64,000 nucleotides of DNA, taken from positions 1 through 64,000 of the forward strand of contig JABDDX010000002.1 in assembly GCA_013287375.1 (NCBI GenBank), given 5' to 3'. The position numbers and the translations under genes are program-made. Under the pieces are notes generated by a model, which was not told the DNA's origin, did not search any database, and saw only the letters and a program-made list of their open reading frames with translations. Below are positions 8,348 through 20,109 of this stretch, piece by piece (the first letter of the stretch is position 1; each line of letters begins with the position of its first letter). This DNA comes from Bacteroidota bacterium (GTDB lineage: Bacteria > Bacteroidota > Bacteroidia > Sphingobacteriales > Sphingobacteriaceae).

Positions 8348-10471
8348 ATGCAACCTGAAAAATTTTACTACGATAACAAGATCGTCCGGAACTTTGGCAT
8401 AGCAACCGTCATCTGGGGAATCGCCGGAATGAGCATCGGCCTGTTGATAGCCATACAGCTTTACTATCCGGGTGCAAATATGCATAACCAGTACACTACG
8501 TTTGGCAGGATAAGGCCATTACACACCAATGCTGTGATTTTTGCCTTTGTCGGTAATGCCATATTTATGGGGGTGTATTATTCGCTGCAACGGCTGTTAA
8601 AAGCAAGAATGTACAGCGATAAATTAAGCGCCATCCATTTTTGGGGCTGGCAGCTGATTATTGTCAGCGCATTGATCACGTTACCGTTAGGTATTACCAC
8701 GTCTCACGAGTATGCAGAACTGGAATGGCCGATAGATATCGCGATTACCATTATCTGGATCGTTTTCGGCTGGAATATGTTTGGCACCATATTTAAGCGG
8801 CGCGAAAGGCACCTCTATGTAGCCATCTGGTTCTACATTGCCACTTTTGTTACTATAGCGGTATTACACGTGGTTAATTCGGTTGAAATACCCGTTACCT
8901 TCTGGAAAAGCTATATGGTGTACGCCGGGGTACAGGACGCGCTGGTGCAATGGTGGTACGGCCACAATGCGGTTGCGTTTTTCCTGACCACGCCTTACCT
9001 GGGCATGATGTATTACTTCCTGCCAAAAATGGCCAACCGCCCTATTTATTCTTATAAGCTCAGTATCCTACATTTTTGGGCGCTTATCTTTATTTATATA
9101 TGGGCAGGGCCGCATCACTTGCTCTATACTACGCTACCCGGATGGGCACAGTCATTAGGTGTTGCCTTTTCCATTATGCTGATCGCGCCAAGCTGGGGTG
9201 GTATGATCAATGGTCTGCTTACGCTCCGCGGTGCCTGGGATAAGGTGCGTGATGATGTGATCCTGAAGTTTATGGTGGTTGGATTAACTGCTTACGGCAT
9301 GGCAACGTTTGAAGGCCCGATGCTGGCACTAAAACAAATTAACGCGATAGCGCATTTTTCAGACTGGATCATCGCGCATGTGCATGTTGGGGCACTGGGT
9401 TGGAACGGGTTTCTAACTTTCGCGATTTTGTACTGGGTGATCCCGAGAATTTACAGAACAGAACTTTACTCCAAAAAACTGGCCTCTTTCCACTTTTGGA
9501 TCGGCACGCTGGGGATCTTGTTTTATGTAATACCGCTGTACTGGGCAGGCTTTACCCAGGGATTGATGCTGAAGGAATTTACACAGGAAGGCATATTAAA
9601 ATACAGCTTTTTAGAAACGGTATTACGCATCATCCCGATGTGGGTTACCCGTTCCTTAGGCGGTATGATGTACCTGACCGGCGTAATTGCAATGGCTTAT
9701 AACTTAACACGCACCGCCCTGCAAGGTAAGTTGCTGGCTAATGAACCTGCGCAGGCGATGGCCTTAGCACCGGTAAGCACTATGGCGAAGGAAGCCAGCT
9801 GGCACCGCAGGCTTGAACGCAGGCCGATACAGTTTATGATTCTCGCGCTGATCGTCATACTGATCGGGTCGTTTATCGAGATCATGCCTACATTAACCAT
9901 ATCATCAAATATACCCACCATAGCGAGTGTGAAACCTTATACACCGCTCGAGCTTCAGGGAAGAGATATTTATATCCGTGAAGGCTGCATGGGCTGCCAT
10001 TCGCAAACCGTGAGGCCGTTCCGTTCGGAAACCGAGCGTTACGGGCAATACAGTAAAGCCGGTGAGTTTGTTTATGATCACCCCTTCCTGTGGGGATCAG
10101 AAAGAAAAGGACCGGACCTGGCACGTATAGGCGGCAAATATCCTAACGCCTGGCATTATAATCACCTGATGGACCCGCGCCTGATGTCGCCGGGGAGTAT
10201 TATGCCGGATTATGACTGGCTGATTACCCAGGATCTGGATACGACCACCACGATTGCAAAAATAAACGCGATGCGGAAAATAGGTGTGCCTTATCCCTTA
10301 GGTTATGAAAATGTTGCAAATCGTGACCTGGATAAACAAGCTAAAGGCATTGCCGCCAATTTAGCTGAAGACCATATCAAAGTATCCAGCCGGAAAGAAA
10401 TTATTGCCATTACCGCGTACCTGCAACGGTTAGGAATGGATATTAAAGCAGATAAAACAACCACTAAATAA
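8348..10471 (+). CDS. ccoNO: cbb3-type cytochrome c oxidase fused subunits I/II (CcoNO)
   Basis: 12-TM CcoN N-terminal part (WWYGHNAVAFFLTTPYLGMMYYFLPK, HFSDWIIAHVHVGALGWNG) fused to CcoO with GCMGCHSQTVRPF. Confidence 0.95.
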   Translation: MQPEKFYYDNKIVRNFGIATVIWGIAGMSIGLLIAIQLYYPGANMHNQYTTFGRIRPLHTNAVIFAFVGNAIFMGVYYSLQRLLKARMYSDKLSAIHFWGWQLIIVSALITLPLGITTSHEYAELEWPIDIAITIIWIVFGWNMFGTIFKRRERHLYVAIWFYIATFVTIAVLHVVNSVEIPVTFWKSYMVYAGVQDALVQWWYGHNAVAFFLTTPYLGMMYYFLPKMANRPIYSYKLSILHFWALIFIYIWAGPHHLLYTTLPGWAQSLGVAFSIMLIAPSWGGMINGLLTLRGAWDKVRDDVILKFMVVGLTAYGMATFEGPMLALKQINAIAHFSDWIIAHVHVGALGWNGFLTFAILYWVIPRIYRTELYSKKLASFHFWIGTLGILFYVIPLYWAGFTQGLMLKEFTQEGILKYSFLETVLRIIPMWVTRSLGGMMYLTGVIAMAYNLTRTALQGKLLANEPAQAMALAPVSTMAKEASWHRRLERRPIQFMILALIVILIGSFIEIMPTLTISSNIPTIASVKPYTPLELQGRDIYIREGCMGCHSQTVRPFRSETERYGQYSKAGEFVYDHPFLWGSERKGPDLARIGGKYPNAWHYNHLMDPRLMSPGSIMPDYDWLITQDLDTTTTIAKINAMRKIGVPYPLGYENVANRDLDKQAKGIAANLAEDHIKVSSRKEIIAITAYLQRLGMDIKADKTTTK

Positions 10472-10478
10472 TACGACC

Positions 10479-10670
10479 ATGTTTGATCAATTTGTAAAAG
10501 GCCTTTCGGGACAACAAACGTACCTGATCTTCTCCCTTTGGATATTCCTTGTATTTTTCGTAGTGGTCAGTATCCTGCTTTTTATTACCAAGAAACAGCA
10601 CACCGATTATATGAGTGATCTTCCATTAGAAGACGGAACACCGGATGCCCCTCAATCTTTACCGTTATGA
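10479..10670 (+). CDS. ccoQ: CcoQ-like small cbb3 subunit
   Basis: 63-aa single-TM protein between ccoNO and ccoP. Confidence 0.72.
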   Translation: MFDQFVKGLSGQQTYLIFSLWIFLVFFVVVSILLFITKKQHTDYMSDLPLEDGTPDAPQSLPL

Positions 10671-11569
10671 CCAGCCTGTTAATAATTGGTTTGGTCGATG
10701 ACCATAGCATGATTCCCGGAGACATTGAAAACTACATCGGCTACGGCGCAATTATGACAGCAATGCTGCTGTTCCTCGCGGCTATGCTGGTGTTGCTGCG
10801 GACATTCAAAGTATTGACACGGATTGTCTTGAAGTCCGAAGGTTATACTGAAGAACAGATCATTGCGGAAATGAACCCGGTTAAACTCAAAAAGGTGAAG
10901 AAGCCATCGGGAGAGGTTTGGAACAAGTTATTGTCTTTAAGGCCTTTATCAGAGGAAAAGGAGATTTTGATTGCCCATGATTATGATGGTATCCAGGAAC
11001 TTGATAATCCCATTCCGGCCTGGTTCATGTATTTGTTTTATGGCACGATCATTTTTGCTGTGGGCTATTTGTTGAACTATCATGTTTTTCATACCGGCCA
11101 ATTGCAATACGAGGAATATAAAACGGAAATGGCCCAGGCTGAGGTGGCACATAAATTATATCTGAGCAAAGCGGCTAATCAGGTTGACGAAAATACCGTG
11201 AAGCTGGTGCATGACCCGGCAGTTATTGCTTCAGGGCAGGCGATATTTAAGACCAATTGTGTTCCTTGCCATGGCGATCATGCGCAAGGGGTGGTCGGGC
11301 CTAATTTAACCGATGACTACTGGCTACATGGCAATAAGATTGGCGATTTGTTTAAAACGGTTAAATACGGGGTTTTAACAAAAGGGATGCCTACCTGGGA
11401 GAAGGTATTGACCCCAAAACAGATCTCGGACGTGGTGAACTTTGTGAAATCCATTCATGGGACAAATCCCGCAAATCCTAAAGCACCGCAGGGAATAAAA
11501 GAAACAGACGATGCGCCCGCTTCAGTAAAAAAGGAATCCGCAAAATTAGTGTCAACTAACAGATCATGA
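10667..11569 (+). CDS. ccoP: cbb3 oxidase subunit III (CcoP-like c-type cytochrome, one CxxCH)
   Basis: DNPIPAWFMYLFYGTIIFAVGYLLNYH and TNCVPCHGDHAQGVVGPNLTDDYWLHG. Confidence 0.93.
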   Translation: MTSLLIIGLVDDHSMIPGDIENYIGYGAIMTAMLLFLAAMLVLLRTFKVLTRIVLKSEGYTEEQIIAEMNPVKLKKVKKPSGEVWNKLLSLRPLSEEKEILIAHDYDGIQELDNPIPAWFMYLFYGTIIFAVGYLLNYHVFHTGQLQYEEYKTEMAQAEVAHKLYLSKAANQVDENTVKLVHDPAVIASGQAIFKTNCVPCHGDHAQGVVGPNLTDDYWLHGNKIGDLFKTVKYGVLTKGMPTWEKVLTPKQISDVVNFVKSIHGTNPANPKAPQGIKETDDAPASVKKESAKLVSTNRS

Positions 11570-12933
11570 ACGGACTGCTGGAGGCAAAGGAAGACGGTGC
11601 GCGAAAATGGATTTATCCATTACTTCGTAAAGGTAAATACTACCAATGGCGCAGCGCGATAAGCTATATCTACCTGATTGTTTTTTTTACAGGTCCGTTT
11701 ATCCGGATCAATGGGCAGCCGTTACTAATGCTGAATGTAATCGACAGGCAGTTTGTGTTGCTGGGGCAGGTATTCTGGCCACAGGATATCTTCCTGTTCA
11801 TGCTGGCATCACTGATATTCGTTGTTTGCATCGTATTATTCACTATCGTTTTTGGGCGCATATTTTGTGGCTGGATATGTCCGCAGACGATATTTATGGA
11901 AATGGTTTTCCGTAAGGTGGAAGTCTGGATAGAAGGGGATGCTAATAAAAGAAAAAAACTTGATGCAGGAGCATGGACCACCGATAAAATATTTAAGAAA
12001 ACGTTGAAGCATATCCTGTTTATTATCTTGTCATTTCTGATTGCCAATACCTTTTTGGCTTACATTATCGGGAGTGTTAATTTAATAAAGATCATGACCG
12101 AGCCCGTAAACCTGCACTGGGTTGGCTTTTTCAGCATATGGGTATTCTCCGCCATTTTTTATCTGGTTTACAGCCAGGTCCGGGAATTGGTGTGTACGGT
12201 AATTTGCCCCTACGGCAGGTTACAGGGCGTGCTGATGGATGAAAATACGCTGGTGGTAGCTTATAATGATGTTAGGGGGGAGCCCAGGGGCAAACTGGAT
12301 AAAACCGGCAGTTCATCAAAAGGTGATTGTGTGGATTGTGGATTATGTATTGCCGTATGCCCGACTGGCATCGATATCCGCAACGGCACGCAGATGGAAT
12401 GTATCAATTGTACCGCTTGCATAGACGTTTGTGACGAGGTGATGGATAAGATACATAAACCCCGGAGCTTGGTAGGTTATTACGCTGAAAACATGATCCA
12501 TACAAAGGAAAAACCGTCGTTTAATATTCGGATGATCGGTTATAGCTGCGTTATAGCGGTTTTGATGGGCGTAATGAGCTTTTTTATTTTCAGCCGGAGT
12601 GATATGGACATCACCGTAATGCGTAGCGCAGGCATGCTTTACCAGGAGCAACCAAATGGCTATGTCAGCAATATTTATACCGCGGACATTACCAATAAGG
12701 CAAATAAGGATCGCGCCGTAATATTAAGGGCCGAAGACCCGGAGATTAGGATAAAATATATTCAGGCGCCGGGCATTGCCGGTAAGGGTAGTGACGTGAA
12801 AACTGTCTTCTTTATCCTGATACCTGCCCGCAAAATTCATTCCGTAGAAACGGATGTGCGTCTACAGCTTATCAGCGGAAATCAAATTATTCAAACCGTA
12901 ACGACCACTTTTGTGGGACCATTAAACAATTAA
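11566..12933 (+). CDS. ccoG: Cytochrome c oxidase accessory protein CcoG (FixG/RdxA)
   Basis: CGWICPQTIFMEMVFRKVE, VCTVICPYGRLQGVL, CVDCGLCIAVCPTGIDIRNGTQMECINCTACIDVCD. Confidence 0.95.
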   Translation: MNGLLEAKEDGARKWIYPLLRKGKYYQWRSAISYIYLIVFFTGPFIRINGQPLLMLNVIDRQFVLLGQVFWPQDIFLFMLASLIFVVCIVLFTIVFGRIFCGWICPQTIFMEMVFRKVEVWIEGDANKRKKLDAGAWTTDKIFKKTLKHILFIILSFLIANTFLAYIIGSVNLIKIMTEPVNLHWVGFFSIWVFSAIFYLVYSQVRELVCTVICPYGRLQGVLMDENTLVVAYNDVRGEPRGKLDKTGSSSKGDCVDCGLCIAVCPTGIDIRNGTQMECINCTACIDVCDEVMDKIHKPRSLVGYYAENMIHTKEKPSFNIRMIGYSCVIAVLMGVMSFFIFSRSDMDITVMRSAGMLYQEQPNGYVSNIYTADITNKANKDRAVILRAEDPEIRIKYIQAPGIAGKGSDVKTVFFILIPARKIHSVETDVRLQLISGNQIIQTVTTTFVGPLNN

Positions 12934-12936
12934 GAA

Positions 12937-13359
12937 ATGAACTGGGGAAAAGCAACTATATTGATCTTAGTGATTTTTGTACTTTTTATAAGCGGCATGA
13001 GCTATTATATGTTCAGTTCGCCGAAGGATGAATATGATCACCAGTATTATGAAAACGGCTTAAATTTCGATCACGATTATATCCGTGAAAAACAGGTAAC
13101 TGAAGATCATGCCGCCCCGACCATCAGGGTCGGTACTGATTCTATCAAATTTACTTTTCCGCAGGTTATTAAAGGCGAGGTGAAATTCTCCCGCCCATCG
13201 AGTGATGCGGCAGATGTCAGCTATCCACTGGATTCCAAAGATCCCAAATCACTTCAGTTGGCGGCCACGCACCTTTTAAAAGGAAGGTGGCAATTAGTTT
13301 TTGAGTGGAAAAGTGGCAACAAGGCTTACTTGTATCAGCACGAAATTTATATCAAATGA
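12937..13359 (+). CDS. ccoH: FixH/CcoH family protein
   Basis: MNWGKATILILVIFVLFISGMSYYM, position after ccoG. Confidence 0.85.
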   Translation: MNWGKATILILVIFVLFISGMSYYMFSSPKDEYDHQYYENGLNFDHDYIREKQVTEDHAAPTIRVGTDSIKFTFPQVIKGEVKFSRPSSDAADVSYPLDSKDPKSLQLAATHLLKGRWQLVFEWKSGNKAYLYQHEIYIK

Positions 13360-14045
13360 GTAATAACGCCATCGCTTTTTTTATAGGGTTATTCGGAAGT
13401 ATCCACTGCGTCGGTATGTGCGGCCCTTTGGCTTTTGCCGTTCCTTCCATCCGGGCTAAATGGTGGCTGGTTGTTGCTGATAAGGTAAGTTATAATGCAG
13501 GCCGGGTTATCACTTATTCTTTTTTAGGTTTGCTCATTGGTTTTATTGGCAAACAACTGTGGCTCTCCGGGCTGCAGCAGTGGGTAAGCCTCGTCAGCGG
13601 ATTGTTTATCATCATGGCCGGGTTTTCACGGTTATTTAAGATCCACGTTGGGGATAACGGTTTTCTATCAGCGCTTTTATTACCTGTTAACCGCTCGTTA
13701 AACTACGCGCTGCGGCACCATGCCGGGCATTTTGTAGTTGGCTTGCTCAATGGCTTCCTGCCCTGCGGCTTTGTTTACCTGGCTTTGGCAGGTGCAATCA
13801 ATACAAATACGCCATTAGCAGCTGCGCAATTCATGTTTTTCTTTGGGGCTGGTACGTTTCCATTGATGCTTTTGGCAACGCTTAGCGCGGGTTTTGTTGG
13901 CCCGGTGGTACGCAGGCGGATCAATCGGGTTATGCCATACCTGATGGTTTGCCTTGGTTTTTGGTTTATTCTGCGAGGTATGAATTTAGCTATTCCTTAC
14001 CTGAGCCCTGCTAAACCATCGGCAGGGGTGAACGTTTGCCATTAG
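13356..14045 (+). CDS. Sulfite exporter TauE/SafE (UreH-like) membrane protein of the cco locus
   Basis: MSNNAIAFFIGLFGSIHCVGMCGPLAFA...NGFLPCGFVYLALAGAI; start refined to ATG 13356 (ATGA overlap with ccoH). Confidence 0.88.
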   Translation: MSNNAIAFFIGLFGSIHCVGMCGPLAFAVPSIRAKWWLVVADKVSYNAGRVITYSFLGLLIGFIGKQLWLSGLQQWVSLVSGLFIIMAGFSRLFKIHVGDNGFLSALLLPVNRSLNYALRHHAGHFVVGLLNGFLPCGFVYLALAGAINTNTPLAAAQFMFFFGAGTFPLMLLATLSAGFVGPVVRRRINRVMPYLMVCLGFWFILRGMNLAIPYLSPAKPSAGVNVCH

Positions 14046-14065
14046 GCCTTGCCACCCCATGGTAT

Positions 14066-15343
14066 TTAGATGGACATACTGAATAGCTGGCTGGTGGGTT
14101 TGTTTTGCCATAACCGGGCATCAAGGCACATACAGACGTTGCGCAGGAACCGCTTACCCAAAGGGGTGACCTCTAATCCCCGGGAGTTCAGTCGGATTAA
14201 TTCATCGTCTGCCAGGGCTTGCAGCCTTTCTATCCCTTCAAAAATAGCTGTTGAATATTGCGTATGATGGTTCCAGCCGGTATATCCATTACACATGATG
14301 TCAAGGATGTGCTGGCGAATGATCAGATCTTCATCCGTTAATAAATGACCTTTAAAAACGGGCAGCTCACCTTGTTTGATGATTTCCAGGTACTCTTCCA
14401 GCACCTTCACATTTTGTGCAAAGGCATATAAAGAGTCGCTGATGGAGGATACTCCTAATCCGATAAGCAACTGCGTGTGTTGCTGGGTATATCCCATAAA
14501 ATTGCGGTGAAGTTTTCCAGCGCATTCAGCCTTAATGAGGGCATCGCCGGGAAGCGCAAAATGATCCATGCCAATTTCTTCATAACCGAAACTTTTCAGC
14601 AGGTTGCGCCCTGTTGCGTAAAGCCTGCTTTTTTCATGGGCATCTGGCAGGTCCATTTCCGTGAACTTTCTTTGTCCTGCTTTAAGCCAGGGAACATGTG
14701 CATAACTGTAAAAAGCGATTCTTTCGGGCCTTAGTTCGGCAACCTGATGAAGTGTGGTGATTAATCCATGTGTGGTTTGTAGTGGGAGCCCATAAATGAG
14801 ATCGAAATTGATGGAAGTATAACCTATTCTGCGTGCCTGTTGTGTAACTATCTTTACCTGTTCAAAGCTTTGATACCTGTTAATGATCTCTTGTACTTTA
14901 GGGTCGAAATCCTGGACACCCAGGCTAAGCCGGCGAAATCCGAGCGTATATAGCACTTCCAAATGGTCTACAGTCGTGTTTGCAGGATGCGCCTCAAAGC
15001 TAAACTCGGCTTTTGGGTGTATACTGGCAGTTTTAAGTAATCCGCCAATTAGTAACTTAAGATTTTCTGCGGTAAAAAAAGTCGGTGTCCCGCCGCCCAG
15101 ATGCAGTTCACGGATCACGGGAACGTCATCAAGCAAATTTAGATAGATATTCCACTCCTTTAATACGGCATTGATGTAAGGTTGTTCAACCCGGTGGTTC
15201 TTGGTAATCCGGGTATTACAGCCGCAATAAGTACAGCCGCTTTCGCAGAATGGCAAATGGATATAAAGGCTGATTCCATCCTTGTTGTTGCTCTCCCAAA
15301 TCGCTATAGTGGGTGACGATTTTATGGCATCTCCATCGCCCAA
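14066..15343 (-). CDS. hemN: Oxygen-independent coproporphyrinogen III oxidase-like radical SAM protein (HemN), apparently N-terminally short
   Basis: YIHLPFCESGCTYCGCNTRITKNHRVE, ELHLGGGTPTFF, HFALPGDALIKA; initiates at TTG, overlaps P-ATPase 3' end by 22 nt. Confidence 0.85.
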   Translation of the reverse strand: MGDGDAIKSSPTIAIWESNNKDGISLYIHLPFCESGCTYCGCNTRITKNHRVEQPYINAVLKEWNIYLNLLDDVPVIRELHLGGGTPTFFTAENLKLLIGGLLKTASIHPKAEFSFEAHPANTTVDHLEVLYTLGFRRLSLGVQDFDPKVQEIINRYQSFEQVKIVTQQARRIGYTSINFDLIYGLPLQTTHGLITTLHQVAELRPERIAFYSYAHVPWLKAGQRKFTEMDLPDAHEKSRLYATGRNLLKSFGYEEIGMDHFALPGDALIKAECAGKLHRNFMGYTQQHTQLLIGLGVSSISDSLYAFAQNVKVLEEYLEIIKQGELPVFKGHLLTDEDLIIRQHILDIMCNGYTGWNHHTQYSTAIFEGIERLQALADDELIRLNSRGLEVTPLGKRFLRNVCMCLDARLWQNKPTSQLFSMSI

Positions 15344-17703
15344 AATCTTAATAATCCGTATTTGGCCAGGTCATTTAACGTAAAGGAAATTATAGCCGTA
15401 TAACCGATTACAATTAGCGTGTCTTTTATTGGGATCGCTGTAAAGCTCAACAGCCCGTATGTGACTAAAAAAATTCCTAAAACCATATCTCCCAAAATAA
15501 GGTATAGCAGGGTTTTACTTGGCCACGAATTCCAAAAGTGCCTCTTTTCCCTTACGATAAATAGCGAAAATAGCCCGAAGTAAAGTATGATCACAAAGCT
15601 GTAGGTACTAAGCGCAGCATTATTATTATTAAGGTTTAAATGATGAAGCCCGTAATATAAAAGGGGGAAAGCTTCAATAGTCATCAGCAAGCCTAATACC
15701 AAGCCAACTTTAGCTAAGGCATTGATCGCCCATTTAGATGGTTTTTTAGAAATGATAACATTATCAGTGGCTAATGAGATCTTTACAAAATCGGTCATAA
15801 AAATGATGATCAGTATGGCTGAGGCAGATATCACATACTTGCCGAATACCAGGTAGGCAATCACCACGAAACAGGTTTTAAAAATGGAGCGGGTGATCTT
15901 ATTCAATATCCAGATATTGATCCGCTCGAACATTTTGCGCCCGGTAATGATTGGAGCGGGGATGCTGGATAACCCTTCCTTAGTAAGTACAATGCTGGCA
16001 GCTCCCTTGGCAACATCTGTCGCATTACTGACCGCGATGCCGACTTCTGCCTGTTTCAGGGCAGGAGAGTCATTTACACCATCTCCTGTCATACCAACGA
16101 TATGCCCGTTCGCTTGGAAAACTTTTACAATATTGTATTTATCCTCTGGATAAACGCCCGCGAAACCGCTGTTTTCTTCCAGTAATGCTATCGCCTTTTT
16201 AGGATCTGGTAAGCAATCTTTGAAAATCGATGCATTCAATATTTTATCACCGATCTGTAGTGTCTTTGACATTTCCTCAGCTATTGGTAATGCATCCCCG
16301 GTAAGCATTTTAACGGTCACACCCAGTGCGGCAAGGTCCTTTATGATCTGCATGGAATCAGCCCGCGGCGGGTCGTGCAGTGCTACCAAACCCACAAATT
16401 GGGTATTGTTATCCTTGGTTTGCGCTACGGCAATAGCCCGATAGCCGGATTTCGCCAGTTCATCAATCTGTTTGTTCCAGTTAGCAATAACCACTGCATC
16501 CAGTTTACAAAGCGGATATAAGGTTTCCGCCGCGCCTTTAATCACGCTAAATTGTTCCTTGACATTGACAATTACAGCCTCCGTTTTGCGCGTTTTGGGA
16601 TCAAATGGCACGAAGCTCTTTTGTACAAAACTATCGTTAATGATTTTCTTATCTTTCGCCGCCCCGATCATGGCCATATCGATCGCGTCATGGTCAGCTT
16701 CCTGAGAAGCTAAAGCGCCATAAAGCAAAACCTGGTCTTCGGTAAACCCATCAGCAGGAATCAATTTAGCTACCGTCAATCTATTGATCGTAAGGGTCCC
16801 TGTTTTATCCACGCATAAGGTATCCATGCTGGCCGCGTCGTTTGGTGCATTCAGCCTTGTAACCAATACGCCCTGGCCCGAAAGTTCCTTCGAGCCGAGC
16901 GCCATGCTAATAGTAAACATTGCCGTCAAAGCAACCGGAATAGCGCCTAACAATAATACCAGCATTAATGGCAACAGTTGTAATGGATTCATACCCCTGA
17001 TGATAGAAACTACGAAGGCAATCAGCAATAGCGCAGCAACAATGTATAATAACCATTGCACTACTTTGGCTAATACTTCATCAATATGTGATTTGGGGGC
17101 CGCTGATTTAACCAGCGATGCTGTTTGGCCAAAATAGGTATTCAGCCCAGTTAAGTTGACGATTCCTGTGGCCTCACCTTTAGTGACTACCGACCCGGAA
17201 TAAACCGTCTTCCCTGCCGGCATATCTACCTCACCGGATTCACCGGTCAAGGCAGACTGGTCGACACTTAATTGCCCTTCAGTGATCATAAAGTCAGCAG
17301 GCACAAAATCACCTATCCTAACCCGGATCATATCACCCGGCACCAATTCACGGGCTAAAGCAGTTTTCCAAACACTGTCACGCAGCAGCTTTACATTAAC
17401 CTGTAGCTTTTTTCTGAGTTCAGCCACAGCATTTGCGGCGCTTTGCTCCAGGGTAAAGCTGATCAGCGCATTTAAAATCAATAAACCGCCAACCACATAC
17501 GCATCAGAAAAATTATGCAGGAACACGGAGAGGACAATAATGAATTCCAGCATCCAGGCAGTGAGTCCCCAAAATTTTGATAAAAAATTAAGTAACGGAT
17601 GTGTTTTAATTTCAGTGATCTCGTTATAGCCAAACTGCTTCAGCAAAGCGGGTACTTCACTTTGACTTAACCCTGTTGCCGGATTGGTTTTTAATTCTGC
17701 CAT
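15322..17703 (-). CDS. Plasma-membrane proton-efflux-type P-type ATPase
   Basis: [61 protein letters not shown]. Confidence 0.93.
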   Translation of the reverse strand: MAELKTNPATGLSQSEVPALLKQFGYNEITEIKTHPLLNFLSKFWGLTAWMLEFIIVLSVFLHNFSDAYVVGGLLILNALISFTLEQSAANAVAELRKKLQVNVKLLRDSVWKTALARELVPGDMIRVRIGDFVPADFMITEGQLSVDQSALTGESGEVDMPAGKTVYSGSVVTKGEATGIVNLTGLNTYFGQTASLVKSAAPKSHIDEVLAKVVQWLLYIVAALLLIAFVVSIIRGMNPLQLLPLMLVLLLGAIPVALTAMFTISMALGSKELSGQGVLVTRLNAPNDAASMDTLCVDKTGTLTINRLTVAKLIPADGFTEDQVLLYGALASQEADHDAIDMAMIGAAKDKKIINDSFVQKSFVPFDPKTRKTEAVIVNVKEQFSVIKGAAETLYPLCKLDAVVIANWNKQIDELAKSGYRAIAVAQTKDNNTQFVGLVALHDPPRADSMQIIKDLAALGVTVKMLTGDALPIAEEMSKTLQIGDKILNASIFKDCLPDPKKAIALLEENSGFAGVYPEDKYNIVKVFQANGHIVGMTGDGVNDSPALKQAEVGIAVSNATDVAKGAASIVLTKEGLSSIPAPIITGRKMFERINIWILNKITRSIFKTCFVVIAYLVFGKYVISASAILIIIFMTDFVKISLATDNVIISKKPSKWAINALAKVGLVLGLLMTIEAFPLLYYGLHHLNLNNNNAALSTYSFVIILYFGLFSLFIVREKRHFWNSWPSKTLLYLILGDMVLGIFLVTYGLLSFTAIPIKDTLIVIGYTAIISFTLNDLAKYGLLRFWAMEMP

Positions 17704-20081
17704 TTCCAGTCAAGTATTTCAGGCATATCCTTGCCATGGGTACCGATATAATGTTTATGTTCAATTAATTTGTTCTGTAATAATTGTTTAAGGTAAACCC
17801 CTTTAGTGCCGGTTTGGGGTAAACGGTCAATTACATCTATAACCAGGTGGAACCTGTCCATTTCGTTTAATACGGTCATGTCAAATGAAGTGGTGATAGT
17901 TCCTTCTTCTTTATAACCACGCACATGCATATTGACATTGTTCGCCCGGTTATAAGTTAATCGATGTACCAGGTAGGGATAACCATGAAAGGCAAAAACA
18001 ACCGGTTTATCAGTAGTAAATAGTGCATTATAATCGACGTCTGTTAGCCCGTGCGTATGTTCGGTGCTTTTTTCCAGTTTAAAGAGATCGACCACATTAA
18101 TTACCCTGATCCTGATCTCCGGCAAATGCTCTCTTAGAATGGAAACAGCGGCCAGGATTTCTAAAGTAGGTACGTCGCCGCTACAACCCATGATTACATC
18201 AGGTTCCTGTTCCTGGTCGTTACTGGCAAAGTTCCAGATGCCGATCCCGCGTGTACAATGCTCAACCGCTTCATCCATAGTCAGCCATTGTGGTGCCGGA
18301 TGTTTACCGGCGACAATCACGTTTACATAATGATAGCTGCGCAGGCAATGATCCATGACCGATAACAGGCAGTTGGCATCCGGCGGCAAGTAAACGCGCA
18401 CGATGGTAGCCTTTTTATTGACAACATGGTCGATAAAGCCCGGATCCTGGTGCGTAAAGCCGTTATGATCCTGTCGCCAAACCGTCGAGGTTAACAATAT
18501 GTTCAACGAAGCAATTCTTCTTCTCCAGGGTAATTCCGCGCTCGCCTTTAGCCATTTGGCATGCTGGTTAAACATGGAATCGATGATATGAATAAAGGCT
18601 TCGTAGCAGTTAAATAAGCCATGCCTGCCAGTAAGTAGGTAGCCTTCCAGCCAGCCTTCGCATTGGTGCTCGCTCAGCATTTCCATAATGCTGCCATCTG
18701 CGGCAAGAAATTCATCATGCTCGACAATGGGGGCTATCCATTGCCGGTTCGAAGCTTCAAAAATAATATCCAGCCGGTTAGATACCGTTTCATCGGGCCC
18801 AAAGATCCTGAAGTTGCGGTCTTGCTGGTTTTCCTTTATCACATCTCGAAGAAAACGGCCGGAGACATAAGTGTCACCCTCGCCGTCAGCCCCTGGTTGA
18901 TCAACAACGACAGCATAGTTCCGAAAATCAGGCAAACGGAGGTCATGTAAAAGCTGGCCACCATTGGTGTGTAGGTTTGCGCCCATCCGACTTTCGCCTT
19001 TCGGCGCAAGTTCCTGGAGTTCAGGTATGAGCTTGCCGGTTTCATCAAACAGTTCTTCCGGTTTATAACTCTTCATCCAGTTTTCCAGCATGACTAAATG
19101 CTCGGGCGGGGTACTTGCAGAAACAGCCAAAGGGATTTGATGCGCCCTGAAATTACCTTCAATTTTATAACCGTCAACCTCTTTTGGGCCCGTCCAGCCT
19201 TTTGGCGATTTCAATACGATCATTGGCCAACGCGGGCGACTGGTATCCTCTTTAGCCACAGTATCACTTTTGATCTGGTGAATCTGCGTTATGACTTTAT
19301 CCAATGCGGCTGCCATCAATTGATGCATGAGTTCGGGTTCATCACCTGATACAAAATATGGGGTCCAGCCGTAACCTAAAAATAATTGTTCCAGTTCTTC
19401 CTGGCTGATACGCGCTAATACCGTAGGATTGGATATTTTGTAACCATTTAAATGCAGTATAGGTAAAACCACGCCGTCAGTTATTGGATTTAGAAACTTG
19501 TTTGAATGCCAGGCGGTTGCCAGTGGCCCTGTTTCCGCTTCCCCATCGCCTACTACACATGCGGCTATTAATCCGGGGTTATCCAAAACAGCACCAAAAG
19601 CATGGCTTAATGAATAGCCAAGTTCGCCGCCTTCATGAATAGAGCCGGGTGTTTGCGGCGAGGCATGACTGGAGATACCTCCCGGATAAGAAAACTGGGT
19701 AAATAATTTTTTTAATCCGTCCTCATCCTGGGTAATGTTTGGGTAAACTTCGGTATAAGTGCCCTCCAGGTAAGTGCTACCAACCACTGCGGGCCCACCA
19801 TGCCCGGGACCGGAAATGTAGAACATATCCAAGTCATATTGCTTGATCACGCGATTTAGGTGCGTATAAATAAAATTTTGCCCGGGCGTTGTCCCCCAAT
19901 GGCCCAGCAGCATATGCTTTACATGTTTCAGTTGCAATGGTTCTTTAAGCAACGGATTATCCCTTAAGTAAAGCTGCCCAACAGCTATATAATTGGCTGC
20001 GCGCCAGTAGGCATGCATTTTTTGCAGTAATTCCGGCGAAAGCGCTTCGCTTATACCGGCTGTTTCTTCAATTACGTTCAT
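17691..20081 (-). CDS. xfp: Phosphoketolase (Xfp family)
   Basis: [66 protein letters not shown]. Confidence 0.96.
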   Translation of the reverse strand: MNVIEETAGISEALSPELLQKMHAYWRAANYIAVGQLYLRDNPLLKEPLQLKHVKHMLLGHWGTTPGQNFIYTHLNRVIKQYDLDMFYISGPGHGGPAVVGSTYLEGTYTEVYPNITQDEDGLKKLFTQFSYPGGISSHASPQTPGSIHEGGELGYSLSHAFGAVLDNPGLIAACVVGDGEAETGPLATAWHSNKFLNPITDGVVLPILHLNGYKISNPTVLARISQEELEQLFLGYGWTPYFVSGDEPELMHQLMAAALDKVITQIHQIKSDTVAKEDTSRPRWPMIVLKSPKGWTGPKEVDGYKIEGNFRAHQIPLAVSASTPPEHLVMLENWMKSYKPEELFDETGKLIPELQELAPKGESRMGANLHTNGGQLLHDLRLPDFRNYAVVVDQPGADGEGDTYVSGRFLRDVIKENQQDRNFRIFGPDETVSNRLDIIFEASNRQWIAPIVEHDEFLAADGSIMEMLSEHQCEGWLEGYLLTGRHGLFNCYEAFIHIIDSMFNQHAKWLKASAELPWRRRIASLNILLTSTVWRQDHNGFTHQDPGFIDHVVNKKATIVRVYLPPDANCLLSVMDHCLRSYHYVNVIVAGKHPAPQWLTMDEAVEHCTRGIGIWNFASNDQEQEPDVIMGCSGDVPTLEILAAVSILREHLPEIRIRVINVVDLFKLEKSTEHTHGLTDVDYNALFTTDKPVVFAFHGYPYLVHRLTYNRANNVNMHVRGYKEEGTITTSFDMTVLNEMDRFHLVIDVIDRLPQTGTKGVYLKQLLQNKLIEHKHYIGTHGKDMPEILDWKWQN

Positions 20082-20109
20082 AGGTGGTATTTTAATAGAA
20101 GTAAATAGT

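Noticed and set aside
8348-10471. CcoN-CcoO fusion as a novel gene fusion
   Set aside because: From general knowledge, fused CcoNO is common in Bacteroidota; not treated as novel by itself.
11670-12047. 125-aa antisense ORF inside ccoG
   Set aside because: Lies wholly opposite a strongly supported CDS; no domain.
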